7,132 nucleotides of DNA from Pseudorhodoplanes sp. (GTDB lineage: Bacteria; Pseudomonadota; Alphaproteobacteria; Rhizobiales; Xanthobacteraceae). Position numbers and translations under genes: made by a program. Where the stretch lies: NCBI GenBank assembly GCA_008933495.1, contig WBUW01000151.1:1-7132 (forward strand), given 5' to 3'. This document shows positions 1 through 5,977 of the stretch, in pieces (the stretch's first letter is position 1; every line of letters begins with the position of its first letter). The notes under the pieces are model-generated. The model saw only the letters and a program-made list of their open reading frames with translations. It was not told the origin of the DNA and ran no database searches.

Positions 1-583
1 AGGTGCCGATAAAGTCGCGCCCGCGCCCGATCGGCCAGGTGACCGGGGCGGTATCGAGCGCCAGCGTCTTTTCGATCTCGTCGAGCAGTTCGAACGGGTC
101 GCGGCTCTCGCGATCCATCTTGTTGATGAAGGTGATGATCGGAATGTCGCGCAGCCGGCAGACCTCGAACAGCTTGCGCGTGCGCGCCTCGATGCCCTTG
201 GCGGCGTCGATCACCATGACGGCGGAATCGACCGCGGTCAGGGTGCGGTAGGTGTCTTCCGAAAAGTCCTCGTGGCCGGGCGTGTCGAGCAGGTTGAAGA
301 CCCTGCCGCCGAACTCGAACGTCATCACCGAGGTGACAACCGAAATGCCGCGCTCGCGTTCGATCGACATCCAGTCGGACCGGGTCGCGCGGCGGTCGCG
401 CTTGGCCTTGACCTGGCCGGCGAGATTGATGGCGCCGCCGAACAAGAGCAGCTTCTCGGTCAGCGTGGTCTTGCCGGCGTCCGGATGGGAGATGATGGCA
501 AAAGTGCGCCGGCGCGCGGCCTCGGCGGCAAGCGGGGAGCGCGCGGCGCCTTGCGACTCCGCAGGGATGAGAGGCTTGTTCAT
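1..583 (-). CDS. prfC: Peptide chain release factor 3 (RF3), N-terminal part
   Basis: RF3 is the cytoplasmic translational GTPase that removes RF1 and RF2 from the ribosome after peptide release. Only the first 194 residues are visible; the gene runs off the left edge, so about two thirds of a typical protein of roughly 530 residues is missing. All GTPase motifs expected in this part are intact: the P-loop SHPDAGKTT (residues 32-40), the switch I region with RERGIS (76-81), G3 DTPGHEDF (100-107) and G4 NKMD (154-157). The phrase TWPIGRGRDF near the edge is typical of RF3 rather than EF-G. The start is the ATG at 581-583. An ATG ten bases upstream is out of frame, and the Shine-Dalgarno match is weak. 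It lies 63 bases downstream of the membrane-protein gene on the same strand and could be co-transcribed with it. The family call is secure; EF-G and LepA are unlikely given these motifs. Confidence 0.96.
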   Translation of the reverse strand, partial: MNKPLIPAESQGAARSPLAAEAARRRTFAIISHPDAGKTTLTEKLLLFGGAINLAGQVKAKRDRRATRSDWMSIERERGISVVTSVMTFEFGGRVFNLLDTPGHEDFSEDTYRTLTAVDSAVMVIDAAKGIEARTRKLFEVCRLRDIPIITFINKMDRESRDPFELLDEIEKTLALDTAPVTWPIGRGRDFIGT

Positions 584-646
584 CCCGCGCCATGTGGCAG
601 GGAAACAGGCGCCTTTCAAGTGGCGGCCGGCGCGGCCCGGAATGCC

Positions 647-1363
647 TCAATCGGCGCGTGGGCGGATCGCCACCACCGGGCCCCGGCGCCGGTATGATTC
701 GCGCAAGGCCAGCGTCAGGATCGCAAGCGTCAGCCACACCCGCAGGCTCGCGAAGCCGAACACAAAGAAGAAATAGACGAAGTTCTTGAGCATCTCCGGC
801 GCAGCGGATTGCCACAGCGCGTAGACCCATGCGCGCGCCACGCCCTGCAGCCCGCTCAGCCCGAATTGCAGCAGCGCGATCGCCGCGATCGCCGGCACCA
901 TCCAGCCGGCATGGCGGGCCAGCGCGCGCAACGCCGCCCCGAGCATGACCTGGCCGCTGGTCTCCGCCGTGACCACCAGCATGAACGCGACCGCCGCCAG
1001 CACCGCGCTCCAGATCCTGCCGAGCTTGCTGAACTGGTCGAAGGCGATGCCGTCGAAGCCCATCATCATAGAGGGGCCGAGCCTGGCGGACCCGAGCAGG
1101 CCGACGATGACGGTCGCCGCCACCAGCAGCACGAAGACGCGCAGCAGGATTTTGTGCGCGAGCGCGAGCTGCTCGCGAAAGCCGGCGCGGCCGATCTGCA
1201 TGCGTCCGCCGGTCCATTCGATCATCGCGCGCGCGCCGAGCAGGAATGCGATGAAGACGAACAGATCCGACAGCACCGTGGTCACGAGACCGAAGGTTCC
1301 GCCGCGCCAGCCGATGAAGCGCATGGTGGACGCGAGCATCAGCCACGGCACGATGTCGAACAC
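647..1363 (-). CDS. Multi-pass inner-membrane protein of unknown function
   Basis: I do not recognise this 238-residue protein. It is strongly hydrophobic, with probable membrane helices near residues 27-47, 72-91, 118-137, 154-174 and 194-220; the last stretch, rich in Phe and Leu, is long and could be one helix or two. The C-terminus is short and basic (ESYRRRG, about 222-228), as expected of a cytoplasmic tail under the positive-inside rule. There is no signal peptide and no catalytic motif that I can name. The start given is GTG at 1361-1363, preceded by a run of five G in a reasonable Shine-Dalgarno position. Next in-frame Met codons are at residues 9 and 14. The same frame stays open without an ATG back to a stop at 1448-1450, and a different frame with coding-like codon use starts at 1458, so the true N-terminus is uncertain. 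It sits between the Spx/ArsC-family gene and prfC, all on one strand. Confidence 0.72.
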   Translation of the reverse strand: MFDIVPWLMLASTMRFIGWRGGTFGLVTTVLSDLFVFIAFLLGARAMIEWTGGRMQIGRAGFREQLALAHKILLRVFVLLVAATVIVGLLGSARLGPSMMMGFDGIAFDQFSKLGRIWSAVLAAVAFMLVVTAETSGQVMLGAALRALARHAGWMVPAIAAIALLQFGLSGLQGVARAWVYALWQSAAPEMLKNFVYFFFVFGFASLRVWLTLAILTLALRESYRRRGPVVAIRPRAD

Positions 1364-1458
1364 CGGAAGCCCCCGAGCAGACGCCGCGGCGACGGCGCCG
1401 GCGCGCCGCCCTCTCCTCCAAACGCGGGCTCGTTCGGGTCGATCAGGTCACTGCCCAT
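1339..1458 (-). other. Short ORF, possible out-of-frame N-terminus of the membrane protein
   Basis: An ATG at 1456-1458 opens a 39-codon frame beginning MGSDLIDPNEPAF, followed by a Gly/Pro/Ala-rich stretch and PRRLLGG, and ends at a TGA (1339-1341) inside the membrane-protein gene. Of its first 29 codons, about 24 end in G or C, which fits coding DNA in this genome. Adding one base in the run of five G near 1370-1374 would join it to the membrane-protein frame and give SPRRLLGGLPVFDIVPW, a plausible cytoplasmic N-terminal tail. It may therefore be the true start separated by an indel or a sequencing error, a short leader ORF overlapping the gene start, or chance. No clear Shine-Dalgarno sequence precedes the ATG. 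Confidence 0.4.
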
Positions 1459-1530
1459 GCGCGCAGCATGGCAAGGCAAGAGTCAAAAAGCGTGACGCCG
1501 CCCCGGAAATTTCCGTGACACGGGCGCTTT

Positions 1531-1887
1531 TCAACGCCCATCGAGGGATTTCGCGTAATCGTCGGCGCTGAAGCCGACCAGCAGCTTGCCGCCGCCAAGC
1601 TCCAGCAGCGGCCGCCTGATCATCGAGGGCTGCGCCAGCATCAGCCTGATCGCCTTCGCCTCGGTAAGGCCGGCCTTGTCCTTCTCCGGCAATTTGCGAA
1701 ACGTCATGCCGGCACGATTGATCACTTTCTCCCAGCCGAGCTTCTTCGCCCAGCCTTCCAGTTTTGCGCGCTCGGCGCCGCGGCTCTTGTAGTCGTGGAA
1801 GTCGTAATCGACGCCATGCTTGTCGAGCCAGGCAAAAGCCTTCTTCATGGTGTCGCAATTTTTGATGCCGTAGACGGTGATGGGCAT
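1531..1887 (-). CDS. Spx/ArsC-family (YffB-like) thioredoxin-fold protein
   Basis: This is a 118-residue cytoplasmic protein of the ArsC/Spx/YffB group, thioredoxin-fold proteins related to arsenate reductase. The opening ITVYGIKNCDTMKKA is the signature of the YffB-like subgroup; Cys11 is the expected reactive cysteine and the only cysteine in the protein. It therefore lacks both the CxxC of redox-sensing Spx and the extra cysteines of thioredoxin-coupled ArsC, so any reductase activity would depend on glutathione or a similar thiol. A second family motif, PSMIRRPLLE, appears in the C-terminal half and matches the conserved cis-Pro/RP segment of the group. The length is normal for the family. 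I chose the ATG at 1885-1887 because the family begins one or two residues before the first beta strand and GGGGA lies eight bases upstream; a GTG at 1902 would add five residues. No ars operon genes are nearby, so arsenate resistance is not supported by context. The physiological role of this subgroup is poorly defined. Confidence 0.9.
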   Translation of the reverse strand: MPITVYGIKNCDTMKKAFAWLDKHGVDYDFHDYKSRGAERAKLEGWAKKLGWEKVINRAGMTFRKLPEKDKAGLTEAKAIRLMLAQPSMIRRPLLELGGGKLLVGFSADDYAKSLDGR

Positions 1888-1964
1888 GTGCCGCGTCCCC
1901 ACACTTCAATCGTGGCTATTCATCTTCTTCACCGCAGCTCGCGACGATACTTGCGCAATCGCGA

Positions 1965-2180
1965 TCACGCGGTCCGCCGTGCGGTGACGATCGCGGCAAC
2001 GGTCGCCAGCAGCAGCGCCAGCACCGGGCCGATCAGGAAGATCGCGCCCATCGCGCCGCCGCCGTCGCGGTCGAACACGCCGAAATAACTGGTCGCCACG
2101 ATATACCAGACGATCGGGATCGCCTCCCCGGCGATCAGGCCTGCGACAAAGGCCAGGAAGATTTTGAAACCGCGGCTCAA
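1965..2180 (-). CDS. Small two-helix membrane protein, hypothetical
   Basis: This predicted 71-residue protein has two strongly hydrophobic segments, about residues 8-30 and 45-66. They are joined by a short polar loop (FDRDGGG) and followed by a basic end (TARRTA). The arrangement suggests a helical hairpin in the inner membrane with both ends in the cytoplasm. I do not recognise a family. The only plausible in-frame start is TTG at 2178-2180, since an in-frame stop lies at 2193-2195 and the next Met is residue 44. A GAGGGGGG stretch lies just upstream at Shine-Dalgarno distance, which supports the TTG. It lies 77 bases upstream of the Spx/ArsC-family gene on the same strand. The hydrophobic hairpin pattern makes it more credible than a random open frame, but it remains a short prediction with a rare start codon. 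Confidence 0.6.
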   Translation of the reverse strand: MSRGFKIFLAFVAGLIAGEAIPIVWYIVATSYFGVFDRDGGGAMGAIFLIGPVLALLLATVAAIVTARRTA

Positions 2181-2250
2181 GTCACGCCCCCCTCAATTCC
2201 GGATTCCAGTTTGATACCGCCCGCCGCGCAAGATTGGCAGACGACTTCGG

Positions 2251-2281
2251 TTGACAAGTTCAGGAAGTTTGTTCTTACTAT
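2251..2281 (+). promoter_or_regulatory. Candidate sigma-70-type promoter for the secreted protein
   Basis: A perfect -35 hexamer TTGACA (2251-2256) is followed 19 bases later by TACTAT (2276-2281), which matches four of six bases of the TATAAT box. The spacer is two bases longer than ideal. The local sequence is AT-richer than its surroundings and lies in the divergent gap just before the GTG start at 2321. Transcription would begin near 2288. This is a pattern match only. Confidence 0.4.
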
Positions 2282-2320
2282 GTTCCATCCGGCGTACGGC
2301 TTTGTGGTGGGGCGTCTGTC

Positions 2321-3298
2321 GTGGGACCGATCGGATTTTGGCGCGAGATCGCCGCGCTTGCGGCTGCCATCGGCGTCTTCGCCGTCATTCATCCTGCTGG
2401 CGCGCAAACTCCAAGCTCGCGCATCGACGAGGCGCTTCAGAACATCACTGCGCTGGTTCGGCCGAGCCGCGTCGGTTATGCGACCGTCTGGGACGGCAAT
2501 AAATATGTGCAATGCCGCCGCCTGTCGGACCGCGCGCTGCGCTGTGAAGCCGCCGGCGCGACCATGCAGCCTTCACTCACGCGGATCCTGGTGCCGGAGC
2601 GGCAGAACCGGCTGGCGACGCTCGGCTGGACGCTCGATCCGAGCTTCGGAAATTACGTTCAGATCTTTCCGCCGGGCATGGCGACCGCCAGCGTCGCCGA
2701 TCACATCCTGCGCACATTGATCGAGGTCTATGACGCGCAGGCGCCCGAGCTCGAATTGCAGACCGCCTGGGTTGTCGACATCCCCTGCCCGCCACGCAAC
2801 GGCCCCGGCCAAAACCTCGCCGGCATGGTCAACGACGCGCCGAAGATGCGCGCCACCGCGCTGCGCAGCTGTCTCTACAAGCCGGAGCCGCAGCCGGCAC
2901 GCATCGCCGCGTCCGCGCAGATGCTGATTGAAGTTTACGGAACCACTGTGGCCGCGGAAATCCAGCGGCTGCGCGTGAATAGCGATCGCAAGGTCTACGT
3001 CGTGTTCAGTGCCGGCATCGGCTACATCCAGTGCATGCCGCAAACCTCGCCGCCGACATTCTACTGCGAGGCGCAATCGGCGGAGAGCTGGCCGGCGCTG
3101 GCGGCGGTGCTGACACCCGAGCGCGTCGCGAAACTGCGCGACGCTGGTTACACCGAGCCGGGCCGCGCGCCCAACTATTCCAAGAGCTACCCGCTCGGCA
3201 AGTTCACCGATGCGGCGGTCGCAAGCGAAATCCTGACCCTGCTCTACGACGTCTATGGCTATGCCGGCGCCGTCGAGCTCAAGATCTCAACCGAGTAG
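2321..3298 (+). CDS. Secreted or periplasmic protein with a duplicated cysteine-paired domain, unknown function
   Basis: I do not recognise this 325-residue protein with confidence. Residues 1-28 look like a Sec signal peptide: one basic residue, a hydrophobic core AALAAAIGVFAVI, then a likely signal peptidase I site after PAGA (28). The mature part contains two copies of one domain, about residues 50-148 and 223-323. Matching landmarks are YVQC (62-65) with YIQC (235-238), CEAAG (75-79) with CEAQS (249-253), LVPER with LTPER, an NY pair (111 and 285), and a closing helix VADHILRTLIEVY with VASEILTLLYDVY. The linker carries a further helix, MLIEVYG, resembling the closing helix. The six mature cysteines (65, 75, 156, 184, 238, 249) suggest disulfides and a periplasmic or extracellular location. 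The fold wording faintly recalls type III secretion chaperone-like (YbjN/TY-Chap) domains, which is only a guess. The GTG start is supported by the signal peptide and by GGTGGGG upstream. It ends 15 bases from the end of convergent guaA. Confidence 0.87.
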   Translation: MGPIGFWREIAALAAAIGVFAVIHPAGAQTPSSRIDEALQNITALVRPSRVGYATVWDGNKYVQCRRLSDRALRCEAAGATMQPSLTRILVPERQNRLATLGWTLDPSFGNYVQIFPPGMATASVADHILRTLIEVYDAQAPELELQTAWVVDIPCPPRNGPGQNLAGMVNDAPKMRATALRSCLYKPEPQPARIAASAQMLIEVYGTTVAAEIQRLRVNSDRKVYVVFSAGIGYIQCMPQTSPPTFYCEAQSAESWPALAAVLTPERVAKLRDAGYTEPGRAPNYSKSYPLGKFTDAAVASEILTLLYDVYGYAGAVELKISTE

Positions 3299-3313
3299 CT
3301 CTCGGCGCGTGCC

Positions 3314-4879
3314 TCACTCCCACTCAATGGTCCCCGGCGGCTTCGACGTCACGTCATAGACCACGCGGTTGACGCCCTTGACCTCGTTGATGATGCGCGT
3401 CGCCACATGGCCGATGAAGCGCATCTCGAACGCATAGAAGTCGGCGGTCATGCCGTCGGTCGAGCTCACCGCGCGCAGGCCGACCACGTATTCGTAGGTG
3501 CGGTGGTCGCCCATCACGCCGACCGTCTTCACCGGCAGGATCACGGCAAACGCCTGCCAGATGTCGTCGTACAGCCCGGCGCGGCGGATTTCCTCGATAT
3601 AGATTTCGTCGGCCAGCCGCAGGATGTCGAGCTTCTCGCGCGTGATCGCGCCCGGGCAGCGGATCGCAAGGCCGGGCCCGGGAAACGGATGCCGGCCGAC
3701 GAACGCGTCGGGCAGGCCGAGCTCGCGGCCGAGCGCGCGCACCTCGTCCTTGAACAATTCGCGCAGCGGCTCGACCAGCTTCATCTGCATGCGCTCGGGC
3801 AGGCCGCCGACATTGTGATGCGACTTGATGGTGACGGACGGACCGCCGGTGAACGACACGCTTTCGATCACGTCGGGATAAAGCGTGCCCTGGGCGAGGA
3901 ACTCGGCGCCGCCCACCTTCTTCGCCTCCTCCTCGAATACGTCGATGAACAGCTTGCCGATGATCTTGCGCTTGGCTTCCGGATCGTCGACGCCCGCAAG
4001 CGCGCCGAGGAAACGGTCGGCCGCCTCCACGTGCACAAGCGGGATATTGTAATGGCCGCGGAACAGCGCGACCACTTTCTGCGCTTCGCCAAGACGCAGG
4101 AGGCCGTGATCGACGAACACGCAGGTGAGCTGGTCGCCGATCGCTTCATGGACCAGGACCGCGGCCACCGATGAATCGACGCCGCCGGAAAGGCCGCAGA
4201 TCACGCGGCCCTTGCCGACCTGCGCGCGGATGCGCTCGATCGCCTCCTCCTTGAAGGCGCGCATGGTCCAGTCGCCCTTGAGGCCGGCAATCCTGCGCAC
4301 AAAGTTGCGCAACAGCGCCGCGCCATGCGGCGTATGCACGACTTCCAGGTGGAATTGGGTGGCGTAGAACCGACGCTTTTCGTCGGCGATGATCGCGATC
4401 GGCGCATTCGGCGAGGTGCCGAGCACGCGGAAGCCGTCCGGCAGCCCGGTCACGCGGTCGCCGTGGCTCATCCAGACCGGATATTTCTCGCCCTTGCTCC
4501 AGACATTCTCGAAGAGCGGCGAGTTCTCCGTGATCGTCACCTCGGCGCGGCCGAATTCGCGGTGATGCCCGCCTTCGACGCGGCCGCCGAGCTGGTGTGC
4601 CATCGCCTGCTCGCCATAGCAGATGCCGAGCACCGGGACCCCCGCCGCAAAAATCGCCGTCGGGGCGAGCGGCGCATCGGCGTCGAGCACCGAGGCCGGT
4701 CCGCCGGACAGGATCACGGCCTTCGGCCGCATCGCGCGGAACGCTTCTTCGGCTTTGCTGAACGGGACGATTTCCGAATAGACCCCCTCTTCCCGCACGC
4801 GCCGCGCAATGAGCTGCGTCACCTGCGAGCCGAAATCAACGATCAGGACCTTTTCGTGAAGACCTTTTTGCTCGGCCAT
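3314..4879 (-). CDS. guaA: GMP synthase (glutamine-hydrolysing)
   Basis: GuaA converts XMP to GMP using ATP and ammonia from glutamine, the last step of guanine nucleotide synthesis, in the cytoplasm. At 521 residues it is full length (E. coli has 525). The N-terminal class I glutamine amidotransferase domain (about 10-200) has the nucleophile Cys87 in GICYGEQ and the partners His177 and Glu179 in QFHLEVVHT; most relatives have Pro where this has Leu178. The ATP pyrophosphatase domain follows, with the P-loop SGGVDSS (231-237). The C-terminal dimerisation domain ends in the standard VTSKPPGTIEWE. I chose the ATG at 4877-4879 because the family starts shortly before the VLIVDFGSQ strand. The open frame continues upstream for 41 codons, but that part is Arg/Ala-rich with no family likeness. 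No strong Shine-Dalgarno sequence is visible. The gene faces the secreted-protein gene tail to tail and is divergent from the Aat-like gene. Confidence 0.98.
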   Translation of the reverse strand: MAEQKGLHEKVLIVDFGSQVTQLIARRVREEGVYSEIVPFSKAEEAFRAMRPKAVILSGGPASVLDADAPLAPTAIFAAGVPVLGICYGEQAMAHQLGGRVEGGHHREFGRAEVTITENSPLFENVWSKGEKYPVWMSHGDRVTGLPDGFRVLGTSPNAPIAIIADEKRRFYATQFHLEVVHTPHGAALLRNFVRRIAGLKGDWTMRAFKEEAIERIRAQVGKGRVICGLSGGVDSSVAAVLVHEAIGDQLTCVFVDHGLLRLGEAQKVVALFRGHYNIPLVHVEAADRFLGALAGVDDPEAKRKIIGKLFIDVFEEEAKKVGGAEFLAQGTLYPDVIESVSFTGGPSVTIKSHHNVGGLPERMQMKLVEPLRELFKDEVRALGRELGLPDAFVGRHPFPGPGLAIRCPGAITREKLDILRLADEIYIEEIRRAGLYDDIWQAFAVILPVKTVGVMGDHRTYEYVVGLRAVSSTDGMTADFYAFEMRFIGHVATRIINEVKGVNRVVYDVTSKPPGTIEWE

Positions 4880-4895
4880 GGCTGGTTCTAGATGG

Positions 4896-4975
4896 GCGTT
4901 AACGGCCTGTCGAGACTTTGCCGTCAGGCTTTGCGTAATCCTCGCCCGCCGGCGCGACAGCGCATTAGCGTTAAC
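4896..4975. repeat. Pair of GCGTTAAC repeats between guaA and the Aat-like gene
   Basis: The octamer GCGTTAAC occurs at 4896-4903 and again at 4968-4975, a spacing of 72 bases between equivalent positions. GTTAAC is itself palindromic, so both copies can be read from either strand. Both lie in the 146-base gap between the divergent starts, one close to each gene. They could be operator half-sites for one or both genes, but two short AT-rich palindromes can also arise by chance. Confidence 0.3.
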
Positions 4976-5025
4976 CGCGGAAGTTGACGGGCGATGCCGC
5001 AATTGTGGGCGATTTCCAAGGTTTT

Positions 5026-5958
5026 ATGCGGGCGAAAGAGGCCCGTCGCATTGCCATGATCGACCCCGATATCCTTTCCATTGCCGCCGAGGAAATCCCC
5101 GCGCTGCGCGCCAACTTGTTTCGCGAGACCCCGGTCGAGATGTCCGAGCGAATCACGCTCGGCGTCCTGTGGGCGCTCAAGCCACAGCGCGCGCGCCACC
5201 TGCCCGCCTTCCTGCGGCTCTGGGCCGGGGACCTGGTGGCGCCGGATACGCGGCTGCCCGATCCCGAACGCACGCTCGACGATCAGGGGCTCGCCGGAAT
5301 CGTGCACGACATGTCGGTCCCGACTATGGTCGCCGCCTACCGGCGCGGCCTGTTCACGTCCGGCCATTTCGGAACGCTGTCCTGGAGTTCGCCGCCCGCG
5401 CGCTGCGTGCTGTTCCTCGACGAGTTGCACATGTCGCGGCGCATCCGCCGCCTGATGCGCCAGGGCCGCTATCGCGTCACCTTCGACCGTCGCTTCGAGG
5501 CTGTCATCAAGGCCTGCGCCGGACGGCGCGAGGGGCGCTGGCATGTGACCTGGATCACGCCGCAGATCATGCGGACCTACGCCGCCCTCCACGATGCCGG
5601 CTATTGCCATTCCTTCGAGGTCTGGAATCCGGAAGGCACGCTCGTCGGCGGCGGCTATGGCGTCGCGCTCGGGCGCATCTTCTTCACCGAGTCGCAGTTC
5701 TCGCACGAGGACAATACCTCGAAGCTCGGCTTCAACGTGCTCAACTGGCATCTCAACCGCTGGGGTTACCGCCTCAATGACGGCAAGTTCCCGACCCCGA
5801 CCATCCTCGATATGGGCTTCCGCTCGATCCCGCGTTCGGACTTTCTCGCCCATCTGGCGGCCGGCGTCGACAGCGGCGGCCGCGACGGCCGCTGGCAGGT
5901 CGAGGCCGATCCGGCCGAGGTTGCGGCCTGGCAAAGCCCGCTCGGGCGCGCGGCCTGA
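5026..5958 (+). CDS. Aat-like (leucyl/phenylalanyl-tRNA-protein transferase family) protein, extended and divergent
   Basis: Residues about 100-280 of this 310-residue protein follow the Aat family, which moves Leu or Phe from tRNA to proteins with N-terminal Lys or Arg and so marks them for ClpS-ClpAP. Landmarks in order are AAYRRGLF (103-110), LSWSSPPARCVLF (118-130), VTFDRRFEAVI (151-161), TWITP (175-179), HSFEVW (195-200), VGGGYGVALG (207-216), TESQFS (221-226) and the IPRSDFL segment (268-274). By my alignment Glu222 matches the important Glu156 of E. coli Aat, but the position of Gln188 reads Lys254, and the following T-H-x-A-S-L-G segment is replaced by TILDMG. An N-terminal region of about 95 residues has no counterpart in E. 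coli Aat (234 residues). Specificity may therefore differ, or the protein may have another acyl-transfer role. The start is the ATG at 5026 with AAGG just upstream (a short spacing). A TTG at 4984 and an ATG at 5056 are alternatives. It is divergent from guaA and convergent with the RsmB-like gene. Confidence 0.85.
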   Translation: MRAKEARRIAMIDPDILSIAAEEIPALRANLFRETPVEMSERITLGVLWALKPQRARHLPAFLRLWAGDLVAPDTRLPDPERTLDDQGLAGIVHDMSVPTMVAAYRRGLFTSGHFGTLSWSSPPARCVLFLDELHMSRRIRRLMRQGRYRVTFDRRFEAVIKACAGRREGRWHVTWITPQIMRTYAALHDAGYCHSFEVWNPEGTLVGGGYGVALGRIFFTESQFSHEDNTSKLGFNVLNWHLNRWGYRLNDGKFPTPTILDMGFRSIPRSDFLAHLAAGVDSGGRDGRWQVEADPAEVAAWQSPLGRAA

Positions 5959-5977
5959 TCCGGATCGGCCATGCCGC

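Noticed and set aside
809..1495. Open frame of 228 codons on the plus strand opposite the membrane-protein gene
   Set aside because: Its product is a His/Arg/Asp/Gln-rich mixture without motifs. The minus-strand frame gives well-formed membrane helices and is the better gene.
3299..3313. Possible shared terminator between the secreted-protein gene and guaA
   Set aside because: The 15-base gap holds no hairpin or T-run on either strand.
3407..4174. Open frame of 255 codons on the plus strand opposite guaA
   Set aside because: It is a shadow of guaA, with no motifs and a His/Asp/Arg/Ala-rich composition typical of such antisense frames.
4880..5002. GuaA extended upstream by 41 residues
   Set aside because: The added part is Arg/Ala-rich and unlike any GuaA; the family begins at the ATG chosen here.
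4984..5025. Longer form of the Aat-like protein starting at TTG 4984
   Set aside because: A purine-rich stretch abuts the TTG with no room for a normal Shine-Dalgarno spacing, whereas the ATG at 5026 has AAGG in front. It remains an alternative.
4924..5934. Open frame of 336 codons on the minus strand opposite the Aat-like gene
   Set aside because: It mirrors the Aat-like gene, which has clear family motifs; the antisense product is Arg/Ala/Glu-rich with no recognisable domain.
5957..5966. Perfect 10-base palindrome GATCCGGATC between the convergent ends of the Aat-like and methyltransferase genes
   Set aside because: It has no loop, does not extend beyond ten bases and has no T-run on either side, so it does not look like a terminator; it is short enough to be chance.
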